From positions 1-58,892 of the forward strand of contig CAXBCP010000029.1 of the NCBI GenBank assembly GCA_963974055.1: a DNA stretch of 58,892 nt, in the 5' to 3' direction. The notes under the pieces were generated by a model. It was not told where the DNA came from. It searched no databases and saw only the letters and a list, made by a program, of their open reading frames with translations. Positions 17,870-27,331 of the stretch are shown piece after piece. The translations under genes and the position numbers were made by a program. Positions within the stretch are counted from its first letter, which is position 1; each line of letters begins with the position of its first letter. Source of the DNA: CAXBCP01 sp963974055. GTDB taxonomy: Bacteria > Pseudomonadota > Alphaproteobacteria > MPNO01 > UBA830.

Positions 17870-18796
17870 TCAGCCGGCGACCAGCGCGCCGGCATGGGCC
17901 TGCACGCTGTTGGCCAGCGCTTCCAGGTCGTAGCCGCCTTCGAGCGTCGAAACCAGGCGGCCCGACGCGTGTTCGCCGGCGATGTCGAGAAGCATCTGCG
18001 TCGCCCATTCGAAATCCATTTCCTCGAACCGCAGCGACGCCAGCGGATCGCGGGCATGGGCGTCGAAACCGGCGGACACGAAAATGAACTCGGGCGCGAA
18101 GGCCCGGAGCGCGGGCAGGATGGAATTTTCCATCGCGGCGCGAAATTCGGCGCCGCCGGCATTTGCGGCCAGCGGAGAATTGAAGACGTTGCCGACGCCG
18201 GTCTCGCTCGCCGCGCCGGTCCCCGGGTAATGGGGAAACTGGTGGGTCGATGCGAATAACGTGTCGGGATCGCCCTCGAACATCGCCTGGGTGCCGTTGC
18301 CGTGATGAACGTCGAAATCGACGATGGCGATCTTTTTCAACCCGTGGACGGCGCGCGCATGCATTGCGCCGATGGCGACATTGTTGAACAGACAGAAGCC
18401 CATGCCGCGTTGCGGTTCGGCATGATGTCCCGGCGGGCGAACGGCGCAGAACGCGTTGTCGGCGGTCCCGGCAACAACGTCGTCCACGGCGGCGATGATC
18501 GCGCCCGCCGCACGGAGCGCCGCTTCCCCCGTTCCCGGCGACAGGACGGTATCGGCGTCGAGCCGGGCATATCCCTGTTCGGGGATGTTATCGAGCACCA
18601 GATCGACATACCCGCCGACATGCACCCGTTTGAGCTGATCCGGCGTCGCCCGCGGCGCATCGCTGCGGCGGAGCGCCGCCCAGGACTCGCCGGACAGCGC
18701 CGCGTTCACCGCTTCGATGCGCTCAATGCGTTCGGGGTGGCCTTCGCCGGTATCGTGCTCGGCGGAACTGGCATGGGTGTACAGGGCGGTTGTCAT
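17870..18796 (-). CDS. Histone deacetylase superfamily amidohydrolase
   Basis: A 308-residue zinc-dependent deacetylase of the HDAC/acetylpolyamine amidohydrolase superfamily. Catalytic and zinc motifs are all present: RPPGHHAE (His124/His125), VDFDVHHGNGTQ (Asp162, His164), STHQFPHYPGTG, and SAGFDAHARDPL. Bacterial members remove acetyl groups from polyamines or other small amides, or from protein lysines. In many alphaproteobacteria this gene directly precedes xseB; here the efflux cassette lies between them. The start follows a purine-rich stretch. Confidence 0.92.
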   Translation of the reverse strand: MTTALYTHASSAEHDTGEGHPERIERIEAVNAALSGESWAALRRSDAPRATPDQLKRVHVGGYVDLVLDNIPEQGYARLDADTVLSPGTGEAALRAAGAIIAAVDDVVAGTADNAFCAVRPPGHHAEPQRGMGFCLFNNVAIGAMHARAVHGLKKIAIVDFDVHHGNGTQAMFEGDPDTLFASTHQFPHYPGTGAASETGVGNVFNSPLAANAGGAEFRAAMENSILPALRAFAPEFIFVSAGFDAHARDPLASLRFEEMDFEWATQMLLDIAGEHASGRLVSTLEGGYDLEALANSVQAHAGALVAG

Positions 18797-18880
18797 GATC
18801 TCGGCCTCCGGGTTTGCAGCACTATACCGTGCGGCAATTGCGGGGGCGACCGCAAGGGGCCGATGGGTGTCGGCCCTGCG

Positions 18881-19843
18881 TCAGCAGGTCATCGTCGAGC
18901 GATTTTCCTCGATTCCGGTCCAGAAATCGTCCTGCATCGCGGCGGGTACGCCGGCCTTGCCGAGCAGCCCCCGCACGGTGGTCTCGTCGGCGCGGCTGAA
19001 CACACTGCGGACATGGGCCAGGCTGCGGCCGGAAACGACCGACAGTGCAATTTCGAGGAATGCCGTTTCCCGTTCCTGCAACGCCGCTAACAGCAGGAAG
19101 GGCGTCAGGCGTTTTTCGCGGTGAAGCGTTTTCGCCGCCGCGATCAGGTCTTTTGTCGAAAGCGGCTTCATCGTTTTCAGGATGGCACCGGTTTCGGCGT
19201 CGGCGGCGACGGGAGCAGTGAAATCGTCCTTGCCGTATGTCGCTGCCAGTTTTTCGCGCGCCGCCGCCGAGACACGGGTCGTCAGCCTGGCGACGATATC
19301 GCCCATCAGGTCGTCGCGGTCTGCGAGCTTGTCGATCACCCAGATTTCCGATGTAAAACGATCCAGCAATATATCGCAGACCGCCCCGCCCATCGGCGCA
19401 TTCGGGTTTTCGGCGAGCGTTTCGGCGACCACGGAATCGCCCAGCTCCGCCAGTGACATGGCCAGGCGTTCGGACATCGAGACCCGTTTTGCCACGGCGA
19501 TGCGCGCACTCCGCGATATGGTCAGAACAAGCGACTGCCAGTCCGTATCGGTGAACACCTCGGTGACTTCCAAGAACGGACAGGCCACTGAATCGACGTC
19601 ATGCGCCATCATGAGGGCGAGATCGCGCGGCAGGTGGCTGGCGTGACGGATCGCTTTCGAGAGTTCGGCGCGGACGCGTTCGATCGCGTCCCGGGCGAGG
19701 GTCTGGGCGAGAAACTCCGCCGCCTGGCGGTCCGCCGGGGACTGCAGTTCGTCCGCCAGGCGCGCCCCGGCCCGCTGCGCAACATGCATGCGCGCATCGT
19801 CATCCAGATCGGTGAGCAATACGTTCGAATCAAGACTTTGCAC
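18881..19843 (-). CDS. DUF2336 domain-containing protein
   Basis: A 320-residue soluble, mostly helical protein of the DUF2336 family, which I know mainly from alphaproteobacteria. The motif region LSKAIRHASHLPRDLALMMA, followed by acidic and helical repeats with VCDILLDRFTSEIWVIDKLA, resembles the HEAT-like repeat build of the family. Members are often near flagellar, chemotaxis or signalling genes, but no such neighbour exists here and the function is unknown. It is a single gene, in the same orientation as the betaine operon upstream (111 bases away). Confidence 0.8.
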   Translation of the reverse strand: MQSLDSNVLLTDLDDDARMHVAQRAGARLADELQSPADRQAAEFLAQTLARDAIERVRAELSKAIRHASHLPRDLALMMAHDVDSVACPFLEVTEVFTDTDWQSLVLTISRSARIAVAKRVSMSERLAMSLAELGDSVVAETLAENPNAPMGGAVCDILLDRFTSEIWVIDKLADRDDLMGDIVARLTTRVSAAAREKLAATYGKDDFTAPVAADAETGAILKTMKPLSTKDLIAAAKTLHREKRLTPFLLLAALQERETAFLEIALSVVSGRSLAHVRSVFSRADETTVRGLLGKAGVPAAMQDDFWTGIEENRSTMTC

Positions 19844-19954
19844 GAATTTCTACGCCTATCCTACGCCAGCTTACACGACATCCAGGCTTCGCAACTGAGA
19901 AGCGTTTCAATGTCCGATAAGGCCTACGCCGGAAAGGTTAACAAATCACTGCGC

Positions 19955-21541
19955 TTAGGGGCGTGACCGCCGGGCTGCGGGGCCCTGAACGAAGCGCCAT
20001 TCGTGCGACAGGCCCATATACAGCCCGATACACATCACCAGAAGAACGACCGTGAACGGCAGACCGACGGTGATCGCCGCCGCCTGGAGCGCGCCCAGGG
20101 CATCCTTGCCGCCGCCGAACAACAGCGCCGCGGCGATGACGCCTTCCATCGCGGCCCAGAAGATGCGCTGCGTCACCGGCGCGTCGATCTTGCCGCCCGC
20201 GGTGATGCTGTCGATTACAAGCGACCCGGAATCCGACGACGTGACGAAAAACACCAGGACCAGGACGATGGCGACGAAAGACGAGACTTCGGCCAAAGGC
20301 AGGTTCTCCAGCATCTGGAACATGGCCAGCGGAACCTCGGTCAGACCGTTCGCCAGTGCGCCGACCCGCGCCTGTATCTGTTCGAGCGCCGAGCCGCCGA
20401 AAACCGACATCCAGACGATCGTCACCATGGTCGGCACCATCAGGACGGCGACGATGAATTCGCGCACCGTGCGTCCGCGCGAAATACGCGCGATGAACAT
20501 GCCCACAAACGGCGACCAGGAAATCCACCACGCCCAGTAGAAGACCGTCCAGCCATGGAAGAACTTTTCGTCTTCGCGGCCGATCCAGTTGCTGAGCGCC
20601 AGGACGTTTTCGGCATAGTTCGCCGCCGTGGTGCCGATGGCGACGAAGATCGCCAGCGTCGGCCCGGCGATCAGCACGAATAGCAGCAATATCCCGGCGA
20701 GCCCCATGTTGAGATTGCTGAGTACCTTGACGCCGCCGTCCAGTCCGCGCACGACGGATACGATTGCGACGAAGGTCACCCCGAAGATTATCGCCACCTG
20801 GGTAGAGATGCCGCTGTCGATCCCGAACAGGAAGTGCAGGCCGCTCGCCGCCTGCTGGGCGCCGAAGCCGAGCGACGTCGCAAGCCCGAAGATCGTCGCA
20901 AGCACGGCGACAATATCGATCAGATGCCCGGCATAGCCCCAGGAACGCCCCTTGAGCAGGGGAAAGAACCCCGACCGGATGGTAAGCGGCAGGCCCTTGT
21001 TATAGGTAAAAAACGCGAGCGACAGGCCGACCACCGCATAGATCGCCCACGGATGAAGGCCCCAGTGGAACATCGTCGCGCCCAGTGCCGCATCGGCGGC
21101 TGCCGGCGTATTGGCCGTTTCGTTCAGGGGCGTTCCGTACCAGGCCGTATAATAGGCCGTCGGCTCGGCAACGCTCCAGAACATCAGGCCGATGCCCATC
21201 CCGGCGGCGAACAACATCGCGAACCAGGACCAGACGGAAAAATCAGGCGTCGCATCCTCGCCGCCAAGACGAATCCGGCCGACCGGCAGAACCACCAGCA
21301 CCAGGCAGAACAGAACGAACACGTTCGCCGCCGCCATGAACAGCCAGTCGAAATGGGCGATCGACCAGCCTTTCGCGCCATCGAAGGCGACCTTCGCGTC
21401 CACCGGGGCGAGAAGCGTGCCGAGGACAAACACGACAACCAGTATCGCCGAAGCCCAGAAAACGGGATTATGGATATCCATCCCGAAGGCCCGCAGGTTG
21501 TCCTGTCCGATGCGGTAATCGGTATTGTATCTGCCAGCCAT
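19955..21541 (-). CDS. BCCT family betaine/carnitine/choline-type transporter
   Basis: A 528-residue sodium- or proton-coupled transporter with about 12 membrane spans. The family motif GMGIGLMFWSVAEP is at about residues 113-126, and the substrate-site tryptophans lie in FHGWTVFYWAWWISWSPFVGMFI. It starts 23 bases after the stop of the sarcosine/dimethylglycine methyltransferase gene on the same strand, so it is the third gene of a betaine operon and most probably imports glycine betaine, or retrieves leaked betaine, in osmotic stress. Cytoplasmic tails are short, so BetP-like osmosensing by a long C-terminal tail is not evident. Confidence 0.92.
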   Translation of the reverse strand: MAGRYNTDYRIGQDNLRAFGMDIHNPVFWASAILVVVFVLGTLLAPVDAKVAFDGAKGWSIAHFDWLFMAAANVFVLFCLVLVVLPVGRIRLGGEDATPDFSVWSWFAMLFAAGMGIGLMFWSVAEPTAYYTAWYGTPLNETANTPAAADAALGATMFHWGLHPWAIYAVVGLSLAFFTYNKGLPLTIRSGFFPLLKGRSWGYAGHLIDIVAVLATIFGLATSLGFGAQQAASGLHFLFGIDSGISTQVAIIFGVTFVAIVSVVRGLDGGVKVLSNLNMGLAGILLLFVLIAGPTLAIFVAIGTTAANYAENVLALSNWIGREDEKFFHGWTVFYWAWWISWSPFVGMFIARISRGRTVREFIVAVLMVPTMVTIVWMSVFGGSALEQIQARVGALANGLTEVPLAMFQMLENLPLAEVSSFVAIVLVLVFFVTSSDSGSLVIDSITAGGKIDAPVTQRIFWAAMEGVIAAALLFGGGKDALGALQAAAITVGLPFTVVLLVMCIGLYMGLSHEWRFVQGPAARRSRP

Positions 21542-21564
21542 CTTCTATTCCGCCTCCGCAGGTT

Positions 21565-22398
21565 TTACGTGCGCCGAAAGTCCATTATGCCCCAGGCGAG
21601 ATAACCCCGATCGGCGCCATCGACCCAGTGCTGAAGTCCCTTCAGCATGTTGTCGACATATTCCTGGCCGGACAGGCCGACGGCCTGGTCGTAGTTTTCC
21701 CGCAGCGTGCTGCCGACCCGGGCATAGTGGTTCCGCAACTGTCCGGTCTGGTCGTCTATATTCTCGACGCGGAAACCCCGCTGACCAAGCTCGTCGCGAT
21801 AGAACGCGAACGACCCCAGCGTCGAAAGCTGGATACGGTCGAGGATCGGCTGCAGCACGCCGTCGGGGCAGTCATCCGCCTGCATCGGATCGGTGAAGAT
21901 CAACTGGCCGCCGGACGACAGAACGCGGCGGATTTCGTCCAGCACGCGGGTGCGGTCGCCGCTGTGCAGGATCGCATCCTGCGACCAGACGACGTCGTAG
22001 CTGTTGTCGGGTTCCGGGATGTTTTCGAAATCGCCATGCACCACCTTCACCAGATCGCCGAGCCCCGCCTTGGCGGTCAGTTCCCGGTTGAGGTCATTCT
22101 GGGTCTCGCTGAGATTGAGGCACGTGACATGACAGCCGAACCGGTCGGCGAGATAACGTGCGGCCCCGCCATATCCCGCGCCGAGATCGAGAATACGAAT
22201 GTCGGCGCCCGCGCCGGCAATGCGGTCCGCCATGGTTGCCACAGTGCGCCGGCTGGCATCGGCGATCGGCTCGTCTTCCGACTCATACAGGCCGATATGG
22301 ATATCCTCGCCGCCCCATATCGTCTTGTAGAACGCGTCGGCTTCGGTGCTGTCGTAATAGACTTCGGCCCGGGCGACAGCGTCACTGCTATTCGTCAT
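21565..22398 (-). CDS. Sarcosine/dimethylglycine N-methyltransferase
   Basis: A 277-residue SAM-dependent methyltransferase that would convert sarcosine to dimethylglycine and then to glycine betaine. SAM motif I is ILDLGAGYGGAARYLADRFG and the typical family sequences GEDIHIGLYE near the N-terminus and WSQDAILHSGDR are present. The start is the ATG at 22398 (MTNSSDAV); the frame continues upstream through the previous gene, but this start gives the family N-terminus. It overlaps the glycine/sarcosine methyltransferase gene by 11 bases, showing coupled translation. With that gene it completes de novo betaine synthesis from glycine. Confidence 0.93.
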   Translation of the reverse strand: MTNSSDAVARAEVYYDSTEADAFYKTIWGGEDIHIGLYESEDEPIADASRRTVATMADRIAGAGADIRILDLGAGYGGAARYLADRFGCHVTCLNLSETQNDLNRELTAKAGLGDLVKVVHGDFENIPEPDNSYDVVWSQDAILHSGDRTRVLDEIRRVLSSGGQLIFTDPMQADDCPDGVLQPILDRIQLSTLGSFAFYRDELGQRGFRVENIDDQTGQLRNHYARVGSTLRENYDQAVGLSGQEYVDNMLKGLQHWVDGADRGYLAWGIMDFRRT

Positions 22399-23197
22399 GG
22401 TATTTCTTCTCGGCGACGTGGATGAAGAAATCCGGGTCGTTCTCCTGGTAGGTTTCCTGGAAATCGCCATAGGTCTTGACGCGCTGGAACCCGGTTTCAA
22501 GCATCAGGCTGCGCATGTAATCCTTGCGCAGCGGGAACATGTTCAGGTGGAATTCCGATCCGTCGGGGAAGGAATACTTGAACCGCGCGAGGGAATCGTC
22601 GACATGCTCGGGCTCCGCCGTAACCTGGTCGCCGCAATAGTAATACGTGTGCTTCGACGAAAATCCCTCGTCGAGGATGGAATCGTAATTCCGCTGGTCG
22701 AGGATCAGCACGCCGTCATATTTCAGCGCGGCATAGAATTCCGCGAGCGCGCGGCGGCGGTCGCTTTCGTCGAACAGGTGGGTGAACGAATTTCCGAGAC
22801 AGACGATCGCATCGAATTTTCCATGGACGTCCTTGTTAAGCCAGCGCCAGTCCGCATGAACAGTCTGCAGGATCAGGTCGCGGTCGCGGCCGTTATCGAA
22901 CGCCTTGCTCAGCATTTCCGCATTGCCGTCGGCGCTGGTCACGTCGAACCCTGCCTTCAGCAGCTGTACCGAGTGAAAGCCCGTCCCGGCGGCGACGTCG
23001 AGAATCTTGACCTTGTCGCGTCCTTTCAGCATCTCGACGAAAAACTGGCCTTCGCTCTCGGCGCGGGCATCCCAGTCGATCAGATCGTCCCATTTTTCGA
23101 CGAATTGCTGGATATACTCTTTCTGATAATGTTCGGTTTCACGCACTTTCAGCGGGTCCGCACCGAAATCCTGTTCTTTTTCCTTCGTCAACGTCAT
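22388..23197 (-). CDS. Glycine/sarcosine N-methyltransferase
   Basis: A 269-residue SAM-dependent methyltransferase that methylates glycine to sarcosine and on to dimethylglycine. The N-terminal block (HYQKEYIQQFVEKWDDLIDWD), SAM motif ILDVAAGTGFHSVQLL, and CLGNSFTHLFDESDRRRAL are the family pattern. It is the first gene of the operon, with sarcosine/dimethylglycine methyltransferase and the BCCT carrier following. Such operons occur in halotolerant bacteria and are induced by salt; regulation here is not visible beyond a weak dyad at 23358-23373 upstream. Confidence 0.93.
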   Translation of the reverse strand: MTLTKEKEQDFGADPLKVRETEHYQKEYIQQFVEKWDDLIDWDARAESEGQFFVEMLKGRDKVKILDVAAGTGFHSVQLLKAGFDVTSADGNAEMLSKAFDNGRDRDLILQTVHADWRWLNKDVHGKFDAIVCLGNSFTHLFDESDRRRALAEFYAALKYDGVLILDQRNYDSILDEGFSSKHTYYYCGDQVTAEPEHVDDSLARFKYSFPDGSEFHLNMFPLRKDYMRSLMLETGFQRVKTYGDFQETYQENDPDFFIHVAEKKYHDE

Positions 23198-23582
23198 GTT
23201 CGCTCCATCTATAGAATCGACTATTTCATGCCCGGCAAACCGGATGCGGGAAGTCCCCGCCAGAAAGTCGTCTCTGTTGTTGCAATTTGATTTGACGGTT
23301 TAAGCCCGAGCAAAGCCGGACGGCAGACAGCGTGTTCTGCTGAATATCATTGGCCCCCATGTCCTTACACATGAGAAGCGAGGACTGGGCCCCCGAACAC
23401 GCCGCACGTCGGGATGACAGCGCCAGACAAATATCGCGCCCGACAGCACCCCTCTTGAGACGGAAAGGGTAGCAAACCACGCGACCTACCTCAACCGTGT
23501 CGAGAACGCCCCCCGCGGCCGGCCGGAATCGCAAGTGGACGGCGGCCCGAAACCGTTACCCATCAAGGGTTTCCGCCATCCG
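23198..23582. other. Gene-free region (385 bp) upstream of the betaine operon
   Basis: No credible gene. It carries the promoter of the minus-strand betaine operon and the 3' end of the molybdenum hydroxylase transcript. Seen in it: an inverted repeat with arms GAAACC (23549-23554) and GGTTTC (23568-23573), extended imperfectly by GGCGG and CCGCC, just past the hydroxylase stop and without a T tract; and a small dyad CATGT-CCTTAC-ACATG at 23358-23373 as a possible operator. Confidence 0.45.
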
Positions 23583-25916
23583 TTATCCTGTCTGCCGTGC
23601 GGCGTTTTGCACAGCCTGCCAGATGCGGTGCGGCGTCGCCGGCATGTCGATATGGGCAACGCCGAGGGGTTTCAGCGCGTCGACCACGGCGTTGATCGTC
23701 GCCGGCAAAGCGCCGGTCGGACCGGATTCGCCGCCGCCCTTGGCGCCGATCAGGTTTGACTCCGTGACCGTCGGGGCGCTGATGATATCCATATTGCAGG
23801 TATCGTCGCCGCGCGGCAGGCAGTAATCCATCAACGAACCCGACAGAAGCTGGCCGTCCGCGTCATAGGCGATGTCTTCCATCAGTGCCTGGCCGATCCC
23901 CTGCACGATGCCGCCATGCATCTGCGCTTTCAGCAACATCGGATTCACGACGGTGCCGACATCGTCGACACAGACGAAATTCACGATCTCCGTCGCGCCG
24001 GTCTCGGGGTCGATTTCCAGCTCGCAGACCTGGACCCCGGTCGGCCAGTTCCAGTATTGCGGCACGAAGGTGCCGACCTCGTAAAGGCCGGGCTCTATAT
24101 CTGCGGGAAGACGCGCGGGCTGGAAGGCGGCCGCGGCGACGTCCAGGATCGGCAGGGACCGGTCGGTGCCGGCAACGGTGAAGCCCCCGTCGGCAAAGGC
24201 AATGTCGGATTCCGCCGCTTCGAGCAGATGCGCGGCGATGCGCGTTGCCTTCGCGATCGTCTTGTCGCAGGCCAGCGACACGGCGGATCCGCCGATGGAC
24301 ATGGAGCGGGAATTAAACGTGCCGCGTCCGTAGGAGACGATATCGGTATCGCCCTGGACATAGCGAATGCGCGACGGCTCGATGCCCAGCCGGTCGCAGA
24401 CGATCTGCTTGAACACCGTTTCGTGACCCTGCCCGTGGCTGATCGTGCCCATGATAAGGGTGACGCTGCCCGACGGATCGAACCGGATGCTGCCGGATTC
24501 AGGAAACGGCGACGACGTTTTCTTGACCGTATTGGAAAACCCGAACCCGCGCAGCCTGCCCCGCCCGGCAGCGGCAGCGCGGCGGGCTTCGAACCCGGCA
24601 TAATCGGCGGCTTCCAGCGCGCGGTCCATGTTGCCGGGGAAATCGCCGCAATCGTAGGTGAAGCCGAGCGCGTTTGTCCACGGCATCTGATCCGGCGTCA
24701 CGCTGTTTTTCTGCCGGATTTCCGCTGGATCCATCCCCATTTCCCGCGCCGCCATATCGATCAGCCGCTCACCGATATAGGCCGCTTCGGGCGCGCCCGA
24801 ACCACGATAGGGATTGGTCGGGCAGGTATTCGTGAACACGCCCGTGACCTCGACATGGACCGCCGGCGTCCGGTACACGCCGGCCAGCGTGCCGAGATTG
24901 TTGGTCGGCGGCCGCGGCCCACGTATGGCAAGATAGGCGCCCATGCTGGCCAGCGTCTTCGCCCGGAGCGCGAGAAAATTACCGTCCGCATCCAGGGCCA
25001 GGGCGACATCGCTGATATTGTCGCGGCCATGGGTGTCGGACATGAATCCTTCGGACCGGTCGCAGCGCCATTTCACGGGACGCCCCACGAGCCGCGACGC
25101 CCACAGCACCAGCACAAGCTCGTTATAGGTGCCGCCGCGCATCCCGAAACTGCCGCCGACATCGCCGGGGATCACGCGGATGGCGGTTTCCGGGATATCG
25201 AACACCTGGCGCGCGATCTGGTAGCGCAGCGGGTGCGGGTTCTGCAGCCCGGTATAAAGCGTGTAACGATCCTGGCGTTTGTCGTAATCGCCGAGACAGC
25301 CGCGCGGCTCCAGCGCGACGGCAGTGACACGGTTGATCGTCATTTTCTGGCGCACGATATGATGCGCCCGGGCGAAGGCAGCCTCGACGGCGGCAGCGTC
25401 GCCCTTTTCCTCGACGAAACTGATATTGTCGGGACAGTCGGGCCAGACCGCGGGCGCGCCGGAGGCCAGCGCGCTTTCGATATCGGCCACCGGCCGCAGC
25501 GGCGCGTATTCGACCTCGATCAGTTCCGCCGCGTCGCGCGCCTGCAACGCGGTTTCGGCGACGACAAAGGCGACATAATCGCCGACCAGCTTGACCTGCC
25601 CGCTGACCAGCGCCGGACAGGACGGCTGGTAAATCGGGGACCCGTCAGGGCGGGTTTTCTTGAGATCCTCGCAGGGCAGGCCGCCATATCCTTCGGCATC
25701 CCAGTCGGCGCCGGTCAGGATCCGCAGCACGCCCGGCGCATTTTCGGCCACGCCCGTGTCGACCGACAGGATATCGGCCATCGCGTGGGGCGAACGCAAC
25801 ACGTACCCCCAGGCCTGGCCGCGCAAATTCACGTCGTCGAGGAATTCCCCCCCGCCGGTCAGAAGCCGGGGGTCCTCTTCCCGCGGCACCGACTGCCCGA
25901 CTGCAAATTCACCCAT
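23583..25916 (-). CDS. Xanthine dehydrogenase family molybdopterin-binding subunit
   Basis: A 777-residue CoxL/XdhB-type large subunit of a molybdenum hydroxylase. The ATG at 25916 (MGEFAVGQSVPREEDPRLL) is chosen because this is the family N-terminus; the frame upstream is not protein-like. Seen are the Mo-site blocks PGDVGGSFGMRGGTYNE, TNPYRGSGAPEAAYIGERL, ISHGQGHETVF, and the catalytic glutamate in GAKGGGESGPTG. The CO-dehydrogenase loop AYXCSFR is absent, so CO oxidation is excluded. The FAD-binding and 2Fe-2S subunits are not adjacent. Substrate unknown: an aldehyde or N-heterocycle is typical. Confidence 0.88.
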   Translation of the reverse strand: MGEFAVGQSVPREEDPRLLTGGGEFLDDVNLRGQAWGYVLRSPHAMADILSVDTGVAENAPGVLRILTGADWDAEGYGGLPCEDLKKTRPDGSPIYQPSCPALVSGQVKLVGDYVAFVVAETALQARDAAELIEVEYAPLRPVADIESALASGAPAVWPDCPDNISFVEEKGDAAAVEAAFARAHHIVRQKMTINRVTAVALEPRGCLGDYDKRQDRYTLYTGLQNPHPLRYQIARQVFDIPETAIRVIPGDVGGSFGMRGGTYNELVLVLWASRLVGRPVKWRCDRSEGFMSDTHGRDNISDVALALDADGNFLALRAKTLASMGAYLAIRGPRPPTNNLGTLAGVYRTPAVHVEVTGVFTNTCPTNPYRGSGAPEAAYIGERLIDMAAREMGMDPAEIRQKNSVTPDQMPWTNALGFTYDCGDFPGNMDRALEAADYAGFEARRAAAAGRGRLRGFGFSNTVKKTSSPFPESGSIRFDPSGSVTLIMGTISHGQGHETVFKQIVCDRLGIEPSRIRYVQGDTDIVSYGRGTFNSRSMSIGGSAVSLACDKTIAKATRIAAHLLEAAESDIAFADGGFTVAGTDRSLPILDVAAAAFQPARLPADIEPGLYEVGTFVPQYWNWPTGVQVCELEIDPETGATEIVNFVCVDDVGTVVNPMLLKAQMHGGIVQGIGQALMEDIAYDADGQLLSGSLMDYCLPRGDDTCNMDIISAPTVTESNLIGAKGGGESGPTGALPATINAVVDALKPLGVAHIDMPATPHRIWQAVQNAARQTG

Positions 25917-26075
25917 TTTTTTATGTTCTTTCGGAGTTGCTTTCCTGTCCGACCGATAAAAACACAAAATCCGGCAGCCGCATACCGGGGCCGGGCGACG
26001 TCCGCCCGGACGTCGAACCATAGGATGTAAAAGGCACGCGCTCTTAGCCCGGAATTAGTAAACAAATCGGATAAG

Positions 26076-27257
26076 ATGCTATACACAACCCACCCGTTTT
26101 CAGCAGAACCGTACTTTATGATCTGGAACTCCACTGCACTTATGACGATTATCGACCTCGCGGTGATTGTCGGCGGCGTCTATGTCGCGGTAACGATATA
26201 CCGGTACCGTCGCATATTCCGTTCGTCCAAAAACGCAACCCCGCTGCTGCTGATCGCCGCCGGCGCATCGGTCATTTCCGCTTTCTACCTTGCCGATCTT
26301 TTCATCATGTGGGGTCTGCCCCATCTGACCGGCAAGGAGGAAGCAATGGCACTGATGGCGGCACTTCACCTGAATGTCAGCTGGATCGCGATCACAGTCG
26401 GGTTCGGTGCAATCACGGGTGGATTGATCCTGATGGTCCGCAGCTTCGCAAGGCTCGTTCACGAACTGGAATCGAAGGAACACGAGCTTGTCGGGAAAAT
26501 CGAAGAAGCGGAGACGGCGACCCGGGCCGCCGAGATCGCCAATGACAGCAAGTCGCAATTTCTCGCCAATATGAGCCACGAATTGCGGACCCCGCTGAAC
26601 GCGATTATCGGATTCTCGGAAACCATGCACCAGCAGACCTTCGGCCCGGTGGGCAGTCCGAAATATATCGAATACGCAGACAATATCGGCCAGGCGGGCC
26701 GGCATCTGCTGACCATCATCAACGACGTTCTCGATCTTTCGAAGATCGAGGCGGGCCGGCTGAACCTTTTCCGCAGACATATCGACGTCAATGACGTCAT
26801 CAACGACTCGATCGCGCTTCTGCAGGAAGGCGCCCGGTCCAGGGGAATCGATCTCTCCGTCGTGGACCCGGTGGCCACCGTGCCCCTGTTCGCCGACCAG
26901 CGTATTCTCAAGCAGATTCTGATCAACCTGCTCTCCAACGGCATCAAGTTCACGCCCAAAGGCGGCCGGGTGACCGTCAGTACGGCGCCCCTGCCCGACG
27001 GCGGATGCATCCTGCGGGTCTCGGATACCGGGATCGGTATTCCGGCGGACGAAATAGCCGTGGCGCTCATGCCGTTCGAACAGGTCGGCAGCGCCCTGAC
27101 CCAACACACACGGGGCACCGGGCTCGGCCTGCCGTTATGCAAGTCGCTGACCGAACGGCACGGCGGTACGTTCGAGCTGGAAAGTGCGGAAGGCGGCGGC
27201 ACCACGGTAACGCTGCGTTTCGCCGGCAGGGAAAACAGCCGTCCCAAAGTGGCCTGA
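26076..27257 (+). CDS. Membrane-bound sensor histidine kinase
   Basis: A 393-residue HisKA/HATPase kinase. Three hydrophobic spans lie at about residues 20-40, 55-80 and 95-120, with only short loops, so the signal is probably membrane or redox rather than a large ligand. A coiled segment of Glu/Ala repeats at 125-155 leads to the phospho-acceptor His168 in NMSHELRTPLNAIIGFSETM. The N box is ILINLLSNGIKFTP (281-294), the G1 box SDTGIGIP (316-323), and the G2 box RGTGLGLPL (346-354). No receiver or partner regulator is adjacent. The start could instead be the ATG at 26118. Confidence 0.87.
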   Translation: MLYTTHPFSAEPYFMIWNSTALMTIIDLAVIVGGVYVAVTIYRYRRIFRSSKNATPLLLIAAGASVISAFYLADLFIMWGLPHLTGKEEAMALMAALHLNVSWIAITVGFGAITGGLILMVRSFARLVHELESKEHELVGKIEEAETATRAAEIANDSKSQFLANMSHELRTPLNAIIGFSETMHQQTFGPVGSPKYIEYADNIGQAGRHLLTIINDVLDLSKIEAGRLNLFRRHIDVNDVINDSIALLQEGARSRGIDLSVVDPVATVPLFADQRILKQILINLLSNGIKFTPKGGRVTVSTAPLPDGGCILRVSDTGIGIPADEIAVALMPFEQVGSALTQHTRGTGLGLPLCKSLTERHGGTFELESAEGGGTTVTLRFAGRENSRPKVA

Positions 27258-27331
27258 AACGCGTCCGGCGGCGGCTTGCCGGCGCCCGGACCTGCACCGC
27301 CGATGCGCAGAGGGTCAGGCTACTATTCCCC

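Noticed and set aside
23916..26030. 704-codon plus-strand frame opposite the molybdenum hydroxylase
   Set aside because: Shadow of the real gene; basic, repetitive composition and no family motif.
27258..27331. GC-rich imperfect hairpin between the histidine kinase and LLM genes as a terminator
   Set aside because: Several mismatches and no T tract on either strand.
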